Positions 1 through 5,413 of a stretch of DNA of 9,169 nt are shown in pieces (position 1 is the stretch's first letter; every line of letters begins with the position of its first letter). The position numbers were made by a program, and so were the translations under genes. Origin of the DNA: an uncultured Bacilli bacterium (lineage in GTDB: Bacteria; Bacillota_I; Bacilli_A; RF39; UBA660); contig CANQYN010000038.1 of the NCBI GenBank assembly GCA_947628105.1, positions 1 through 9,169 of the forward strand, read 5' to 3'. The notes below the pieces were generated by a model. That model worked only from the letters and a program-made list of their open reading frames with translations, made no database searches and was not told the DNA's origin.

Positions 1-2
1 TA

Positions 3-107
3 TTCTACGATGTAATAAGATGTAACAAAAATTCTAAAGAAGAAACTTACGAAATTATTAAAAATCAGAAGTACGATGATGAAATTATTATGAAATATTG
101 TAAATAA
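3..107 (+). CDS. 3' end of an unidentified gene (partial)
   Basis: This is an open frame running in from the left edge for 34 codons to a TAA. It is the only + frame that stays open here; the other two stop within the first 25 bases. The visible tail is rich in Lys, Glu, Tyr and Ile and ends IIMKYCK. Its composition resembles the neighbouring genes, so it is probably the C-terminus of a real protein, but no motif is visible and I do not recognise the family. No clear terminator follows directly; the nearest hairpin with a T-run is at 284-309. Confidence 0.4.
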   Translation, partial: FYDVIRCNKNSKEETYEIIKNQKYDDEIIMKYCK

Positions 108-148
108 CACAAATTACATTTTGTATGAGTAAGATTATCAAGTAAAAT

Positions 149-170
149 TTTAGGTAGCATTTAGGTAGCA
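149..170. repeat. tandem 11-bp direct repeat
   Basis: Two perfect head-to-tail copies of TTTAGGTAGCA (149-159 and 160-170). The pair is flanked on both sides by AAAATTT (144-150 and 170-176). It lies in non-coding DNA between a gene end and a terminator. It could be a recombination or attachment site, a protein binding site or simple slippage; the sequence does not decide between these. Confidence 0.6.
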
Positions 171-283
171 AAATTTAAGATAAATAAAATTGTTTTTAAA
201 TTTATTTTAATTAAAAAGTAAGAATCATGTGTTTAAAAAAAATGCTAGTAAGATGCATAAAAGGCTAAAATTTAATAGCTTTC

Positions 284-309
284 AAAAGGAACCGAAAGGC
301 TCCGTTTTT
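284..309 (+). terminator. intrinsic terminator with GAAA tetraloop
   Basis: The stem GGAACC/GGCTCC (288-293 and 298-303) has one A-C mismatch and closes a GAAA loop of GNRA type. Four A's precede it, and a T-rich run (GTTTTTGTTT) follows. It probably ends transcription arriving from the left-edge gene. Confidence 0.65.
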
Positions 310-435
310 GTTTGCTTGAGCCAATAATTACAAGGCTAATTTTTATTTTACTTTTTTTAACCGATAGATCACAGTTAGGTTTTAAATAAAGTATATAAGC
401 TATTAGTTTTATCTTGGATTTTTGAATCGCCTGAT

Positions 436-750
436 AATTATTTTGATAAAGTTGATGAATTAAATGAAAAGTTAAATTCTATGAGACCTATACCAAAAGA
501 AACATTAAAATCTTTGAGAGATTCTACTAATTTAGAATGGATTTACAATAGCAATGGTATAGAAGAAAATACATTACCTTTAAGAGAAATCCAGGTTGTT
601 TTAGAAGGTATTACTGCTAGTGGGAAATTTTTAAAAGAATATTTAGAAGCAATTAACCACGAACAAGCAATATTATTCTTATATGTTCTTATTAAATTAG
701 TTAATAAATTAGAAATTGAAATATTAAATAAATATTTAGAACTATTGTAG
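436..750 (+). pseudogene. Fic-family protein, N-terminal remnant
   Basis: The frame is open from about 379. From about 436 it looks like the N-terminal domain (Fic_N) of Fic/DOC-family AMP-transferases. The characteristic pieces are an acidic helix (FDKVDELNEKLNS), RPIPKETLKSLR, then EWIYNSNGIEENTLPL, GITASGKFLKEYLEAINHEQAI. The usual Fic_N core is SNAIEGNTL, so the inhibitory motif [S/T]xxxE[G/N] has become SNGIEEN, with Glu after the key Glu. The frame stops at 750, far short of the catalytic HPFxxGNGR motif, which is not seen downstream in any frame. The first ATG (481) falls inside the homologous part and has no ribosome binding site, and no in-frame ATG, GTG or TTG lies upstream within the open frame. 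I read this as a decayed fragment; an 89-residue product from 481 cannot be excluded. Confidence 0.65.
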
Positions 751-801
751 TTTTAAGACAGAAGTATATTTGAAAAATAAAAAAGAAAATTTAAGTAAAC
801 C

Positions 802-830
802 GTTAAAAATTCAATAAAATATGTTATAAT
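802..830 (+). promoter_or_regulatory. promoter of the ABC-F gene
   Basis: A perfect -10 TATAAT at 825-830 has an extended TG at 822-823 (TGTTATAAT). A weak -35 (GTTAAA, 802-807) sits 17 bp upstream. The predicted start near 837 leaves a leader of about 127 nt before the ABC-F start codon. That leader is long enough for the leader peptide and RNA switch described separately. Confidence 0.7.
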
Positions 831-902
831 TAACTAGATAAATTCATTGGTATCGGGAGTCGTACTTTAAATTATTTAATAAAAAATAAAGAGGTGATAA
901 GA

Positions 903-923
903 TGAGAAATTTAATTAAATAAG
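903..923 (+). CDS. six-codon leader peptide MRNLIK
   Basis: A GAGGTG ribosome binding site (891-896) stands 6 nt before an ATG that opens a frame of only six codons, MRNLIK, ending in TAA at 921-923. It lies between the ABC-F promoter and the ABC-F gene. Its stop codon is 3 nt before the first arm of a hairpin. Short leader peptides in this position are a known way of making ribosome-protection and rRNA-methylase genes inducible by drugs that stall ribosomes. No protein evidence is available, so function is inferred from position, the good binding site and the downstream structure. Confidence 0.5.
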
Positions 924-962
924 TTTGGCATAAACTTTGATTATGCCGAAAAGGAGGCATAA
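924..962 (+). promoter_or_regulatory. three-segment RNA switch over the ABC-F ribosome binding site
   Basis: Segment 1 is GGCATAA (927-933), segment 2 is TTATGCC (941-947) and segment 3 is again GGCATAA (956-962). Segment 2 is perfectly complementary to both others. Pairing 1:2 extends to about 10 bp (924-933 with 941-950, one G-T pair) and leaves AAGGAGG (951-957) mostly free. Pairing 2:3 puts the AAAGGAGG site in the loop and stem next to the ATG at 964 and should block translation. No T-run follows, so control would be at translation, not termination. Confidence 0.6.
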
Positions 963-963
963 T

Positions 964-2466
964 ATGTTAGAAATAAAAGATTTAACTATATCTATAAGTG
1001 GTAGATATTTAATTAAAAATTTAGACTTAATACTAAATAATGGCGATAAACTTGCTATTATTGGGGAAGAAGGAAATGGAAAATCCACTTTACTAAAATC
1101 CATTTTAGAAATTTGTGAATATGCTGAAATAAGTGGAAAGATTAATCTTAAAGGTAATAGAATTGGCTATCTAGAACAATCTATTAGTGATGATAAATTA
1201 GATAAAAATGTATATGATTTTTTGTTTATTGATGAAAATGATTATTATGACAAAATTAATAATCTATATAAATACTTAAAATTAATTAATTTAAACGATG
1301 ATATATTGAAACAAAAAATAAGTACATTATCAGGTGGAGAAAAGGTTAAAATTATTATTTTAAAATTATTATTAGATGAATATGATATTTTATTTTTAGA
1401 CGAACCTACTAATGATTTAGATATTGAAACATTAGAGTGGCTAGAGAAATTTATTAATAATACCAATAAGCCAATTATATATGTTTCACATGATGAAACA
1501 TTACTTGCTAATACAGCAAATATGATTTTGCATTTAGAACAAATAAAAAAGAAAACTGAATGTAGACATACTTTATTAAGAATCGATTATGATACTTATG
1601 TGGAGCAAAGACTTAGAAAGATTGAAAAACAAACTCAAGTTGCAAAATCTGAAAAAAGGGAATTTGATAAGCAACTAGAAAAATTACAAAAAATAATGCA
1701 AAAGGTTGAACATCAGCAAAATGCAATTTCAAGATCAGATCCCCATGGGGCTCAAACCTTAAAAAAGAAAATGCATTCTTTAAAATCCCAGGAAAAAAGG
1801 TTAGATGAGGCTGAATTAACTGAAGTGCCAGATGTTGAAGAAAGTATTAGTTTTTTCTTTGAAAATGTTGAAGTACCTAGAACAAAAAATATAATTAATT
1901 TAAATATCGATGAATTGAAAGTATCTGATAAAGTATTATCTAAAAATATTAAGTTAGACATAATTGGCAATGTACATTTATGTATTATAGGTAAGAATGG
2001 GGTTGGGAAGTCTACCTTAATAAAATTAATATATAATGAGTTAAAAGATAGGGATGATATTAAGGTTGGTTATATGCCACAGACCTATGATGATATTTTA
2101 AACAGTTATAAATATGTATTAAATTTTATATGTCCTGACGGCAGTAAAGAGGAAATTACAAAAGCAAGAATGTTTTTAGGAAATATGAAATTTACTAGAG
2201 AAGAAATGACGAGTAATATTAAAGATATAAGTAATGGAACAAAAGCCAAACTATTTCTTATTAAATTAGTATTAGATAAATGTGATGTTTTAATACTTGA
2301 TGAACCTACAAGAAATGTAAGTCCATTATCAAACCCCGTTATTAGAAAAGTTTTAAACGAGTATAAAGGGACTATAATTAGTGTATCCCATGATCGAAAG
2401 TATATTAATGAAGTAGTAGATACGCTTTATGTTCTAACTCCAAATGGATTAGTTAAGCAAAGATAG
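964..2466 (+). CDS. ABC-F family ATPase, probable ribosome protection protein
   Basis: This 500-residue protein has two ATP-binding cassettes and no membrane segment, the layout of ABC-F proteins that bind the ribosomal E site. Domain 1 has Walker A GEEGNGKST (34-42), signature LSGGE (122-126), Walker B LFLDEPTND (143-151) and H-loop SHD (175-177). A charged coiled-coil linker of about 100 residues follows (roughly 190-300), with a tip around HQQNAISRSDPHGAQ; in this family the linker reaches towards the peptidyl transferase centre. Domain 2 has Walker A GKNGVGKST (343-351), an altered signature ISNGTKAKL (422-430), Walker B LILDEPTRN (445-Asp, 446-Glu) and SHD (475-477). I chose the ATG at 964, 6 nt after AAGGAGG, over in-frame TTG 937 and ATG 943, which have no site. 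Some ABC-F proteins give resistance to lincosamides, pleuromutilins, streptogramins or phenicols; which drug, if any, cannot be told from sequence. It seems to be transcribed alone. Confidence 0.88.
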   Translation: MLEIKDLTISISGRYLIKNLDLILNNGDKLAIIGEEGNGKSTLLKSILEICEYAEISGKINLKGNRIGYLEQSISDDKLDKNVYDFLFIDENDYYDKINNLYKYLKLINLNDDILKQKISTLSGGEKVKIIILKLLLDEYDILFLDEPTNDLDIETLEWLEKFINNTNKPIIYVSHDETLLANTANMILHLEQIKKKTECRHTLLRIDYDTYVEQRLRKIEKQTQVAKSEKREFDKQLEKLQKIMQKVEHQQNAISRSDPHGAQTLKKKMHSLKSQEKRLDEAELTEVPDVEESISFFFENVEVPRTKNIINLNIDELKVSDKVLSKNIKLDIIGNVHLCIIGKNGVGKSTLIKLIYNELKDRDDIKVGYMPQTYDDILNSYKYVLNFICPDGSKEEITKARMFLGNMKFTREEMTSNIKDISNGTKAKLFLIKLVLDKCDVLILDEPTRNVSPLSNPVIRKVLNEYKGTIISVSHDRKYINEVVDTLYVLTPNGLVKQR

Positions 2467-2576
2467 GAAAAATATAAAAAAACAGCACAAAAATAATGAG
2501 GTAGATTGTGTAATATATGATAAATCTGTTGATAATAAATCTTGAAGGCAAAGTATTAGAAAAAAATAGTAATTTA

Positions 2577-2594
2577 TAAGAATCCAAATTCTTA
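2577..2594. promoter_or_regulatory. inverted repeat over the -35 region, possible operator
   Basis: A perfect 7-bp inverted repeat, TAAGAAT-ccaa-ATTCTTA, overlaps the -35 element of the DUF2798 promoter (2591-2596). An A-run, not a T-run, follows on the + strand, so it is not a + strand terminator. A repressor binding site is a reasonable reading, without direct evidence. Confidence 0.3.
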
Positions 2595-2620
2595 CAAAAA
2601 AATTAAAATTATGTTATACT
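2591..2620 (+). promoter_or_regulatory. promoter of the DUF2798 gene
   Basis: The -10 is TATACT (2615-2620), extended by TG at 2612-2613. The weak -35 CTTACA (2591-2596) is 18 bp upstream. Transcription should begin near 2627, giving a leader of about 116 nt that carries the alternative RNA structures. Confidence 0.6.
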
Positions 2621-2628
2621 GAATAAGT

Positions 2629-2718
2629 AATACATTTGACACATGTAGTGCTACGCACATAAAACTGATTACAGAGATGTATTTAGGAATAATGTGATAG
2701 TTCTATGTGTGTTTTTTT
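2629..2718 (+). promoter_or_regulatory. attenuator-like leader RNA with terminator and competing fold
   Basis: The terminator form pairs 2654-2666 with 2699-2711 (13 positions, one G-T pair, one mismatch) and ends in seven T's (2712-2718), all before the gene starts at 2743. The competing form has an outer stem P1, 2629-2637 with 2675-2683 (9 bp, one G-T), and an inner hairpin P2, 2644-2651 with 2655-2661 (GTGC-tac-GCAC core, one bulged A). The 3' strand of P2 is the 5' arm of the terminator, so the two folds exclude each other. This is how transcription-attenuating riboswitches and protein-dependent attenuators are built. It does not match the consensus of any riboswitch class I know. Confidence 0.55.
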
Positions 2719-2742
2719 ATTGCTAAAAGGAGGTGAAATTTA

Positions 2743-3282
2743 ATGCCTACAAATAAAAAAGAAAGAGCTTTATTTGCTTTAATAACAGTACTTATTACAG
2801 TTCATGCGTATGTATTTTATAGTTTGTATGTTGTAAATGGATCAACATTTATGAATTTAACTGGCACTGATAGTGTAATGGATGCTATTAATAAACTTGG
2901 TGGAGTTTATATGTTTGGTCGTTATTTACCTATATGGACAGTTGTTTTAGTAGAATTTTGTTTTGCTTATTTAGCAGAAATGTTAATAGGACAACCTTTT
3001 TCTTTTAAAATGGCTTGTAACAATTTTGATATCAAAAAAACGAATCCAATTCATTTTGAAACAGCAGTAATATGTGCTACTGTAGGAATAATGGTACCTG
3101 TGATGAGTTTTATAGCAGCTTGTTTATACTATCCTTACTATATAGGATTTAATATATTTACTTTGTTAGCTAATTGGTTAAAATTAATTTGTTTTAATTT
3201 CCCATTTGCATATTTTTCTCAATTATTTTTTATTCAACCCTTTGTTAGACAAACGTTTAAAATAATATTTAAAAGAAAATAG
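2743..3282 (+). CDS. DUF2798-type integral membrane protein
   Basis: This 179-residue, very hydrophobic protein has about four membrane helices (near 9-31, 61-83, 107-130 and 143-166) and basic ends (MPTNKKER... and ...KIIFKRK). Two halves look like an internal duplication: each pairs a first helix with a second that ends in a Pro plus basic or polar motif (IGQPFSFK near 82-89; FIQPFVRQ near 163-170). This matches the DUF2798 layout of small bacterial membrane proteins of unknown function. The start is well supported: AAAAGGAGGTG ends 7 nt before the ATG. It is monocistronic, between its own leader and a strong terminator (3318-3346). Regulation by the leader structure and perhaps the inverted repeat at 2577-2594 is likely. 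The family name is from memory of the pattern; no substrate can be proposed. Confidence 0.7.
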   Translation: MPTNKKERALFALITVLITVHAYVFYSLYVVNGSTFMNLTGTDSVMDAINKLGGVYMFGRYLPIWTVVLVEFCFAYLAEMLIGQPFSFKMACNNFDIKKTNPIHFETAVICATVGIMVPVMSFIAACLYYPYYIGFNIFTLLANWLKLICFNFPFAYFSQLFFIQPFVRQTFKIIFKRK

Positions 3283-3317
3283 ATATAATATCACTTAAAT
3301 TATAACTTGTCCGATTT

Positions 3318-3346
3318 AGATTATCAAAAAATGATAATCTTTTTTT
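3318..3346 (+). terminator. terminator of the DUF2798 gene
   Basis: A perfect 8-bp stem AGATTATC/GATAATCT (3318-3325 and 3333-3340) with a 7-nt loop is followed directly by a T-run to 3346. It begins 35 nt after the stop codon. Confidence 0.85.
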
Positions 3347-3428
3347 ATAGGTTATAAAATTTAAAAATTTAAATAAAACTATAATATTTTATAGAAAAAT
3401 AAATAGATAAAAGAGGAAGTTTAAAGAG

Positions 3429-3456
3429 TTGAGAAAATAAAAAATGATGTTATAAT
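3429..3456 (+). promoter_or_regulatory. promoter of the lipoprotein gene
   Basis: The -35 TTGAGA (3429-3434, five of six consensus bases) stands 16 bp before TATAAT (3451-3456), with an extended TG at 3448-3449. It gives a short leader of about 28 nt. Confidence 0.75.
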
Positions 3457-3490
3457 AAATAATATATATTAATTTTAAGGAGGTAAAATG

Positions 3491-3961
3491 ATGAAAAAAA
3501 TTAGTATGATATTTTTAAATTTATTCGTTATTACGTTAATTACAGGATGTGGCAAGATTGAAGAAAAGGAACAAAAATTAGTTTGTACGACTACCGAAAA
3601 TGAGAAGGGAATGAATATTGAACAAGTAATTTCTATGAATTATAAAAATGATAAGTTAGATCATATGACAATGGAAGTTAATACAACTATTACTGATCCT
3701 ACTGTAAAAGAAAATTGGGAAGAATATAAAAAAAATATGGATAAGAATAATAAAGAATTTAATAAAGATGGAGTGAGTTTAAAAGTTGATGTAAATGATC
3801 AAAATTATAAATATAATATTATTTTAGATATTGATGTTTTAAACGCTAGCGAAGAAGTATTAAAAGAACAAGGATTTGAAGGATTAAAAGATGATAAAAG
3901 TACTTTAGAAGATAGTAAAAAGGAAGCGGAAAAAGATGGTTCTACTTGTGTAATAAAATAA
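3491..3961 (+). CDS. small secreted lipoprotein, possibly DUF1307-like
   Basis: The protein has a basic N-terminus (MKKIS), a hydrophobic stretch and a lipobox LITGC with the modifiable Cys at residue 20, so it should be processed by lipoprotein signal peptidase and anchored outside the membrane. About 136 polar residues follow. They alternate beta-like stretches (QVISMNYKNDKLDHMTMEV) with charged helices. Two further Cys, near the start (LVCTTT) and end (STCVIK) of the mature part, could form a disulfide. The overall plan recalls the YehR/DUF1307 lipoproteins of low-GC bacteria, but I would not assign it firmly. Two ATGs are adjacent (3488, 3491); AAGGAGG at 3477-3483 gives spacing of 4 or 7 nt, so I prefer 3491. 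It is monocistronic with its own promoter and terminator. Confidence 0.8.
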   Translation: MKKISMIFLNLFVITLITGCGKIEEKEQKLVCTTTENEKGMNIEQVISMNYKNDKLDHMTMEVNTTITDPTVKENWEEYKKNMDKNNKEFNKDGVSLKVDVNDQNYKYNIILDIDVLNASEEVLKEQGFEGLKDDKSTLEDSKKEAEKDGSTCVIK

Positions 3962-3975
3962 ATTAAAATTTATGT

Positions 3976-4005
3976 AAGCAAACGATATATAAAGTTTGCT
4001 TTTTT
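3976..4005 (+). terminator. terminator of the lipoprotein gene
   Basis: An 8-bp perfect stem AAGCAAAC/GTTTGCTT (3976-3983 and 3994-4001) with a 10-nt loop runs into a T-run ending at 4005, 15 nt after the stop codon. Confidence 0.85.
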
Positions 4006-4007
4006 CA

Positions 4008-4016
4008 TGATATAAT
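4008..4016 (+). promoter_or_regulatory. extended -10 promoter for the zinc-ribbon pair
   Basis: TGATATAAT (TG at 4008-4009, TATAAT at 4011-4016) comes directly after the previous terminator. No good -35 is found at 16-18 bp. The predicted transcript would start about 12 nt before the ATG at 4035. Confidence 0.5.
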
Positions 4017-4034
4017 TTAGATGGTGGTAAATGT

Positions 4035-4325
4035 ATGGATATTAAGTGTCCTAATTGTGGAAATAATTTAGTTGAAATAATATATGGAATGCCTACATCA
4101 GAAATTATAGAAAAAGTTAATAATAAAGAATTATATGTTGGTGATTATGAAGAATCCAATAATAGTCTTAAATATCATTGTTATTTTTGTAATAGAAATT
4201 ATTATGATAACTTAAAAGAATATACTAGTGATAATGCTCCATACCCACCTTTTTTAACAAAGGATATAATAGAAATTTATAAAGAAAGTAAAAAATATTA
4301 TAGAATTAAACAGAATAAGGGATGA
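4035..4325 (+). CDS. small zinc-ribbon protein
   Basis: This 96-residue protein has two Cys pairs, CPNC (Cys5, Cys8) and CYFC (Cys49, Cys52), the pattern of a zinc ribbon split by a helical insert (IIYGMPTSEIIEKVNNKELYVGDYE). The first half recalls small proteins in which a CPNCG knuckle is followed by an IxYGMP motif; their function is unknown to me. No signal peptide is present, so it should be cytoplasmic. Initiation relies on a weak GGTGG (4023-4027) and a very short leader. It ends with TGA, the only such stop among the genes here. The next gene begins 1-4 nt later, so the two are almost surely one transcript with coupled translation. Confidence 0.75.
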   Translation: MDIKCPNCGNNLVEIIYGMPTSEIIEKVNNKELYVGDYEESNNSLKYHCYFCNRNYYDNLKEYTSDNAPYPPFLTKDIIEIYKESKKYYRIKQNKG

Positions 4326-4326
4326 T

Positions 4327-4560
4327 TTGTTGGAAGCGCATAAATATTCATTTAAAAATAGAAAGCAATTAGAGAAAGATAGTAAATGTGGATGCTTTTA
4401 TTGTTGTACTATTTTTAATCCAAAAGAAATACAAAAGTGGTGTAATGATAACGATACAGCCTTGTGTCCCTATTGTGGAATAGATTCTATTATCGGTGAA
4501 AGTTCTGGATATCCAATTGATAAAAAGTTTTTAAACGATATGAAAAAATATTGGTTTTAG
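4327..4560 (+). CDS. small Cys-rich zinc-ribbon protein, TTG start
   Basis: This 77-residue protein carries Cys pairs CFYC (23-26) and CPYC (47-50) plus Cys21, Cys27 and Cys39, so a zinc-binding fold is likely. The block TALCPYCGIDSIIGESSGYPI and the C-terminal YWF match, from memory, a widespread family of small cytoplasmic proteins of unknown function with the pattern CGCFYC...F...EI..W......ALCPYCG.DS..G.SSGYPI. No ATG is available; two TTG codons stand in a row (4327, 4330), with AAGGGA (4317-4322) 4 or 7 nt before them. An overlapping ATG at 4322 opens a different frame that soon stops. It is coupled to the preceding gene, which is also a zinc ribbon, suggesting related roles. Confidence 0.75.
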   Translation: MLEAHKYSFKNRKQLEKDSKCGCFYCCTIFNPKEIQKWCNDNDTALCPYCGIDSIIGESSGYPIDKKFLNDMKKYWF

Positions 4561-4601
4561 AATTTTATATAAATATTCTTAAATAGTTAAAATCATAATT
4601 A

Positions 4602-4634
4602 AAAAAATATATGTTCTTATTATATATATTTTTT
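4602..4634. terminator. all-A/T hairpin, weak possible terminator
   Basis: An 11-bp perfect stem of six A's plus TATAT paired with ATATA plus six T's (4602-4612 and 4624-4634), with an 11-nt loop. It has no G-C pair and its T-run is inside the stem, so strength is doubtful. It may separate the zinc-ribbon pair from the next genes. Confidence 0.35.
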
Positions 4635-4649
4635 ATCAAAGAGGTATAT

Positions 4650-4826
4650 ATGAATCAAGATAAAATTCATTTAGTAAATAAAATATTTGATAATGAAACA
4701 ATAGCATCACAAAAATCAATCGACTTATATCGAGCAAAAGGTTAAGAGTATTCAGGATAGAAAAGAGCTAAAAATGTTTGGCTAGAACCAGTTAGTGATG
4801 AAGAATATGGTAAGTTAGGAGGATAA
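4650..4826 (+). pseudogene. small repeated module, copy A, broken by two stops
   Basis: GAGGT (4641-4645) precedes an ATG. The frame reads MNQDKIHLVNKIFDNETIA, then SQKSIDLYRAKG, and stops with TAA at 4743; the same frame continues through TAG at 4758 to KNVWLEPVSDEEYGKLGG and TAA at 4824-4826. The last part is clearly homologous to copy B at 5409-5561 (KNVxLxPVSDxEYxKL), and the stretch before the first stop (KSIDLYRAKG) also aligns with it (KKLDYYMKEG). Compared with B, about 11 residues are missing between these blocks. So this is a decayed small gene, although the first 31 codons could still be translated. Its end supplies the AGGAGG used by the next gene. I do not recognise the family. 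Confidence 0.6.
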
Positions 4827-4834
4827 CCAAAATT

Positions 4835-5413
4835 ATGAATATAGTTTATCATGGAAGTCCAAATCCAAATATAAAAGAAATAGTAGCACATAAAAGTACT
4901 CACCAAAAAGAATGTATTTATGCAACTGACAATAAAGTAGTAGCCTTATTATTTATGGGGCATGGCAATGGAGATTTAGATACTAGAATATCTAGTATAA
5001 ATGGCAAACCTGAATTAGTAGAAAGAAGAGAAGGGGTACTAAAAAAATTATATGATAAAGAAGGATATCTATATGAATTAGATGGCAGTTCTTTTAATCA
5101 TTATGATTTTTTATGGTCACTAGAAGTAATATCATTTGAAAAATCTATAATACCTTTAAGAAAAACTTTTTATTCAAATATATTAGAGACTCTTAAAGAA
5201 GAGGAACAAAAAGGGAACATTATAATATATAGATATCCAAATGGGCCTAAGGATATGCCATTAGATAATTCAGATTTAATTGATAAATATATTTGCTTTG
5301 AAAAGCAAGGAATAACAGGTGCTATAGATAAATTATTGAAAATTTATCCAGAATTTGTTAACTTAGTACAAGATAAAAGAGAAAAAAATGATGAACCAAA
5401 AGTAATAAAGTAG
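4835..5413 (+). CDS. ADP-ribosyltransferase-like protein (YHGS type)
   Basis: This 192-residue soluble protein begins MNIVYHGSPNPNIKEI. It shows, in order, YHGS (5-8), IYATDNKVVALLF (28-40) and WSLEVIS (94-100). This order of His, Tyr and Glu (H6, Y29, E97) fits the H-Y-E triad of diphtheria-toxin-type ADP-ribosyltransferases and the related DUF3990 and KptA-like folds. The segment EGYLYELDGSSF and the late IIIYRYPNGPKDMP resemble a group of uncharacterised Bacillota proteins with the same plan. It could modify a protein, nucleic acid or small molecule, or act as a toxin, but substrate and activity are not shown by sequence. AGGAGG (4817-4822) lies 12 nt before the ATG, inside the end of module copy A. 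Copy B begins within its last codons. Confidence 0.55.
   Translation: MNIVYHGSPNPNIKEIVAHKSTHQKECIYATDNKVVALLFMGHGNGDLDTRISSINGKPELVERREGVLKKLYDKEGYLYELDGSSFNHYDFLWSLEVISFEKSIIPLRKTFYSNILETLKEEEQKGNIIIYRYPNGPKDMPLDNSDLIDKYICFEKQGITGAIDKLLKIYPEFVNLVQDKREKNDEPKVIK

Larger units (their letters stand above)
108..378. other. gene-free stretch with a repeat and a terminator
   Basis: No open frame with a ribosome binding site is seen here. The stretch holds the tandem repeat at 149-170 and the terminator at 284-309. The rest is AT-rich sequence without recognisable structure. Confidence 0.5.

Noticed and set aside
937..963. TTG or ATG (943) start for the ABC-F protein
   Set aside because: Neither has a ribosome binding site, both lie within the hairpin, and the extra residues (MPKRRHN) simply translate the Shine-Dalgarno region. 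ATG 964 follows AAGGAGG at the right distance.
915..1103. Minus-strand open frame inside the ABC-F gene start
   Set aside because: It is the complement of a strongly supported + strand gene, with no ribosome binding site or recognisable protein. The same applies to minus-strand frames at 1245-1466, 1752-1970 and 7335-7568.
2517..2580. 20-codon frame after the ABC-F gene (MINLLIINLEGKVLEK...)
   Set aside because: It has no ribosome binding site, no promoter of its own and no recognisable sequence; AT-rich DNA gives such frames by chance.
4323..4325. TGA read as Trp, as in Mycoplasma-type codes
   Set aside because: Read-through would add only five codons before TAA, Trp is TGG throughout, and no gene has an internal TGA.
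4602..4634. AT-only palindrome as an origin or phage site
   Set aside because: It is a simple A/T stretch in a very AT-rich genome, with no DnaA boxes or iterons around it.
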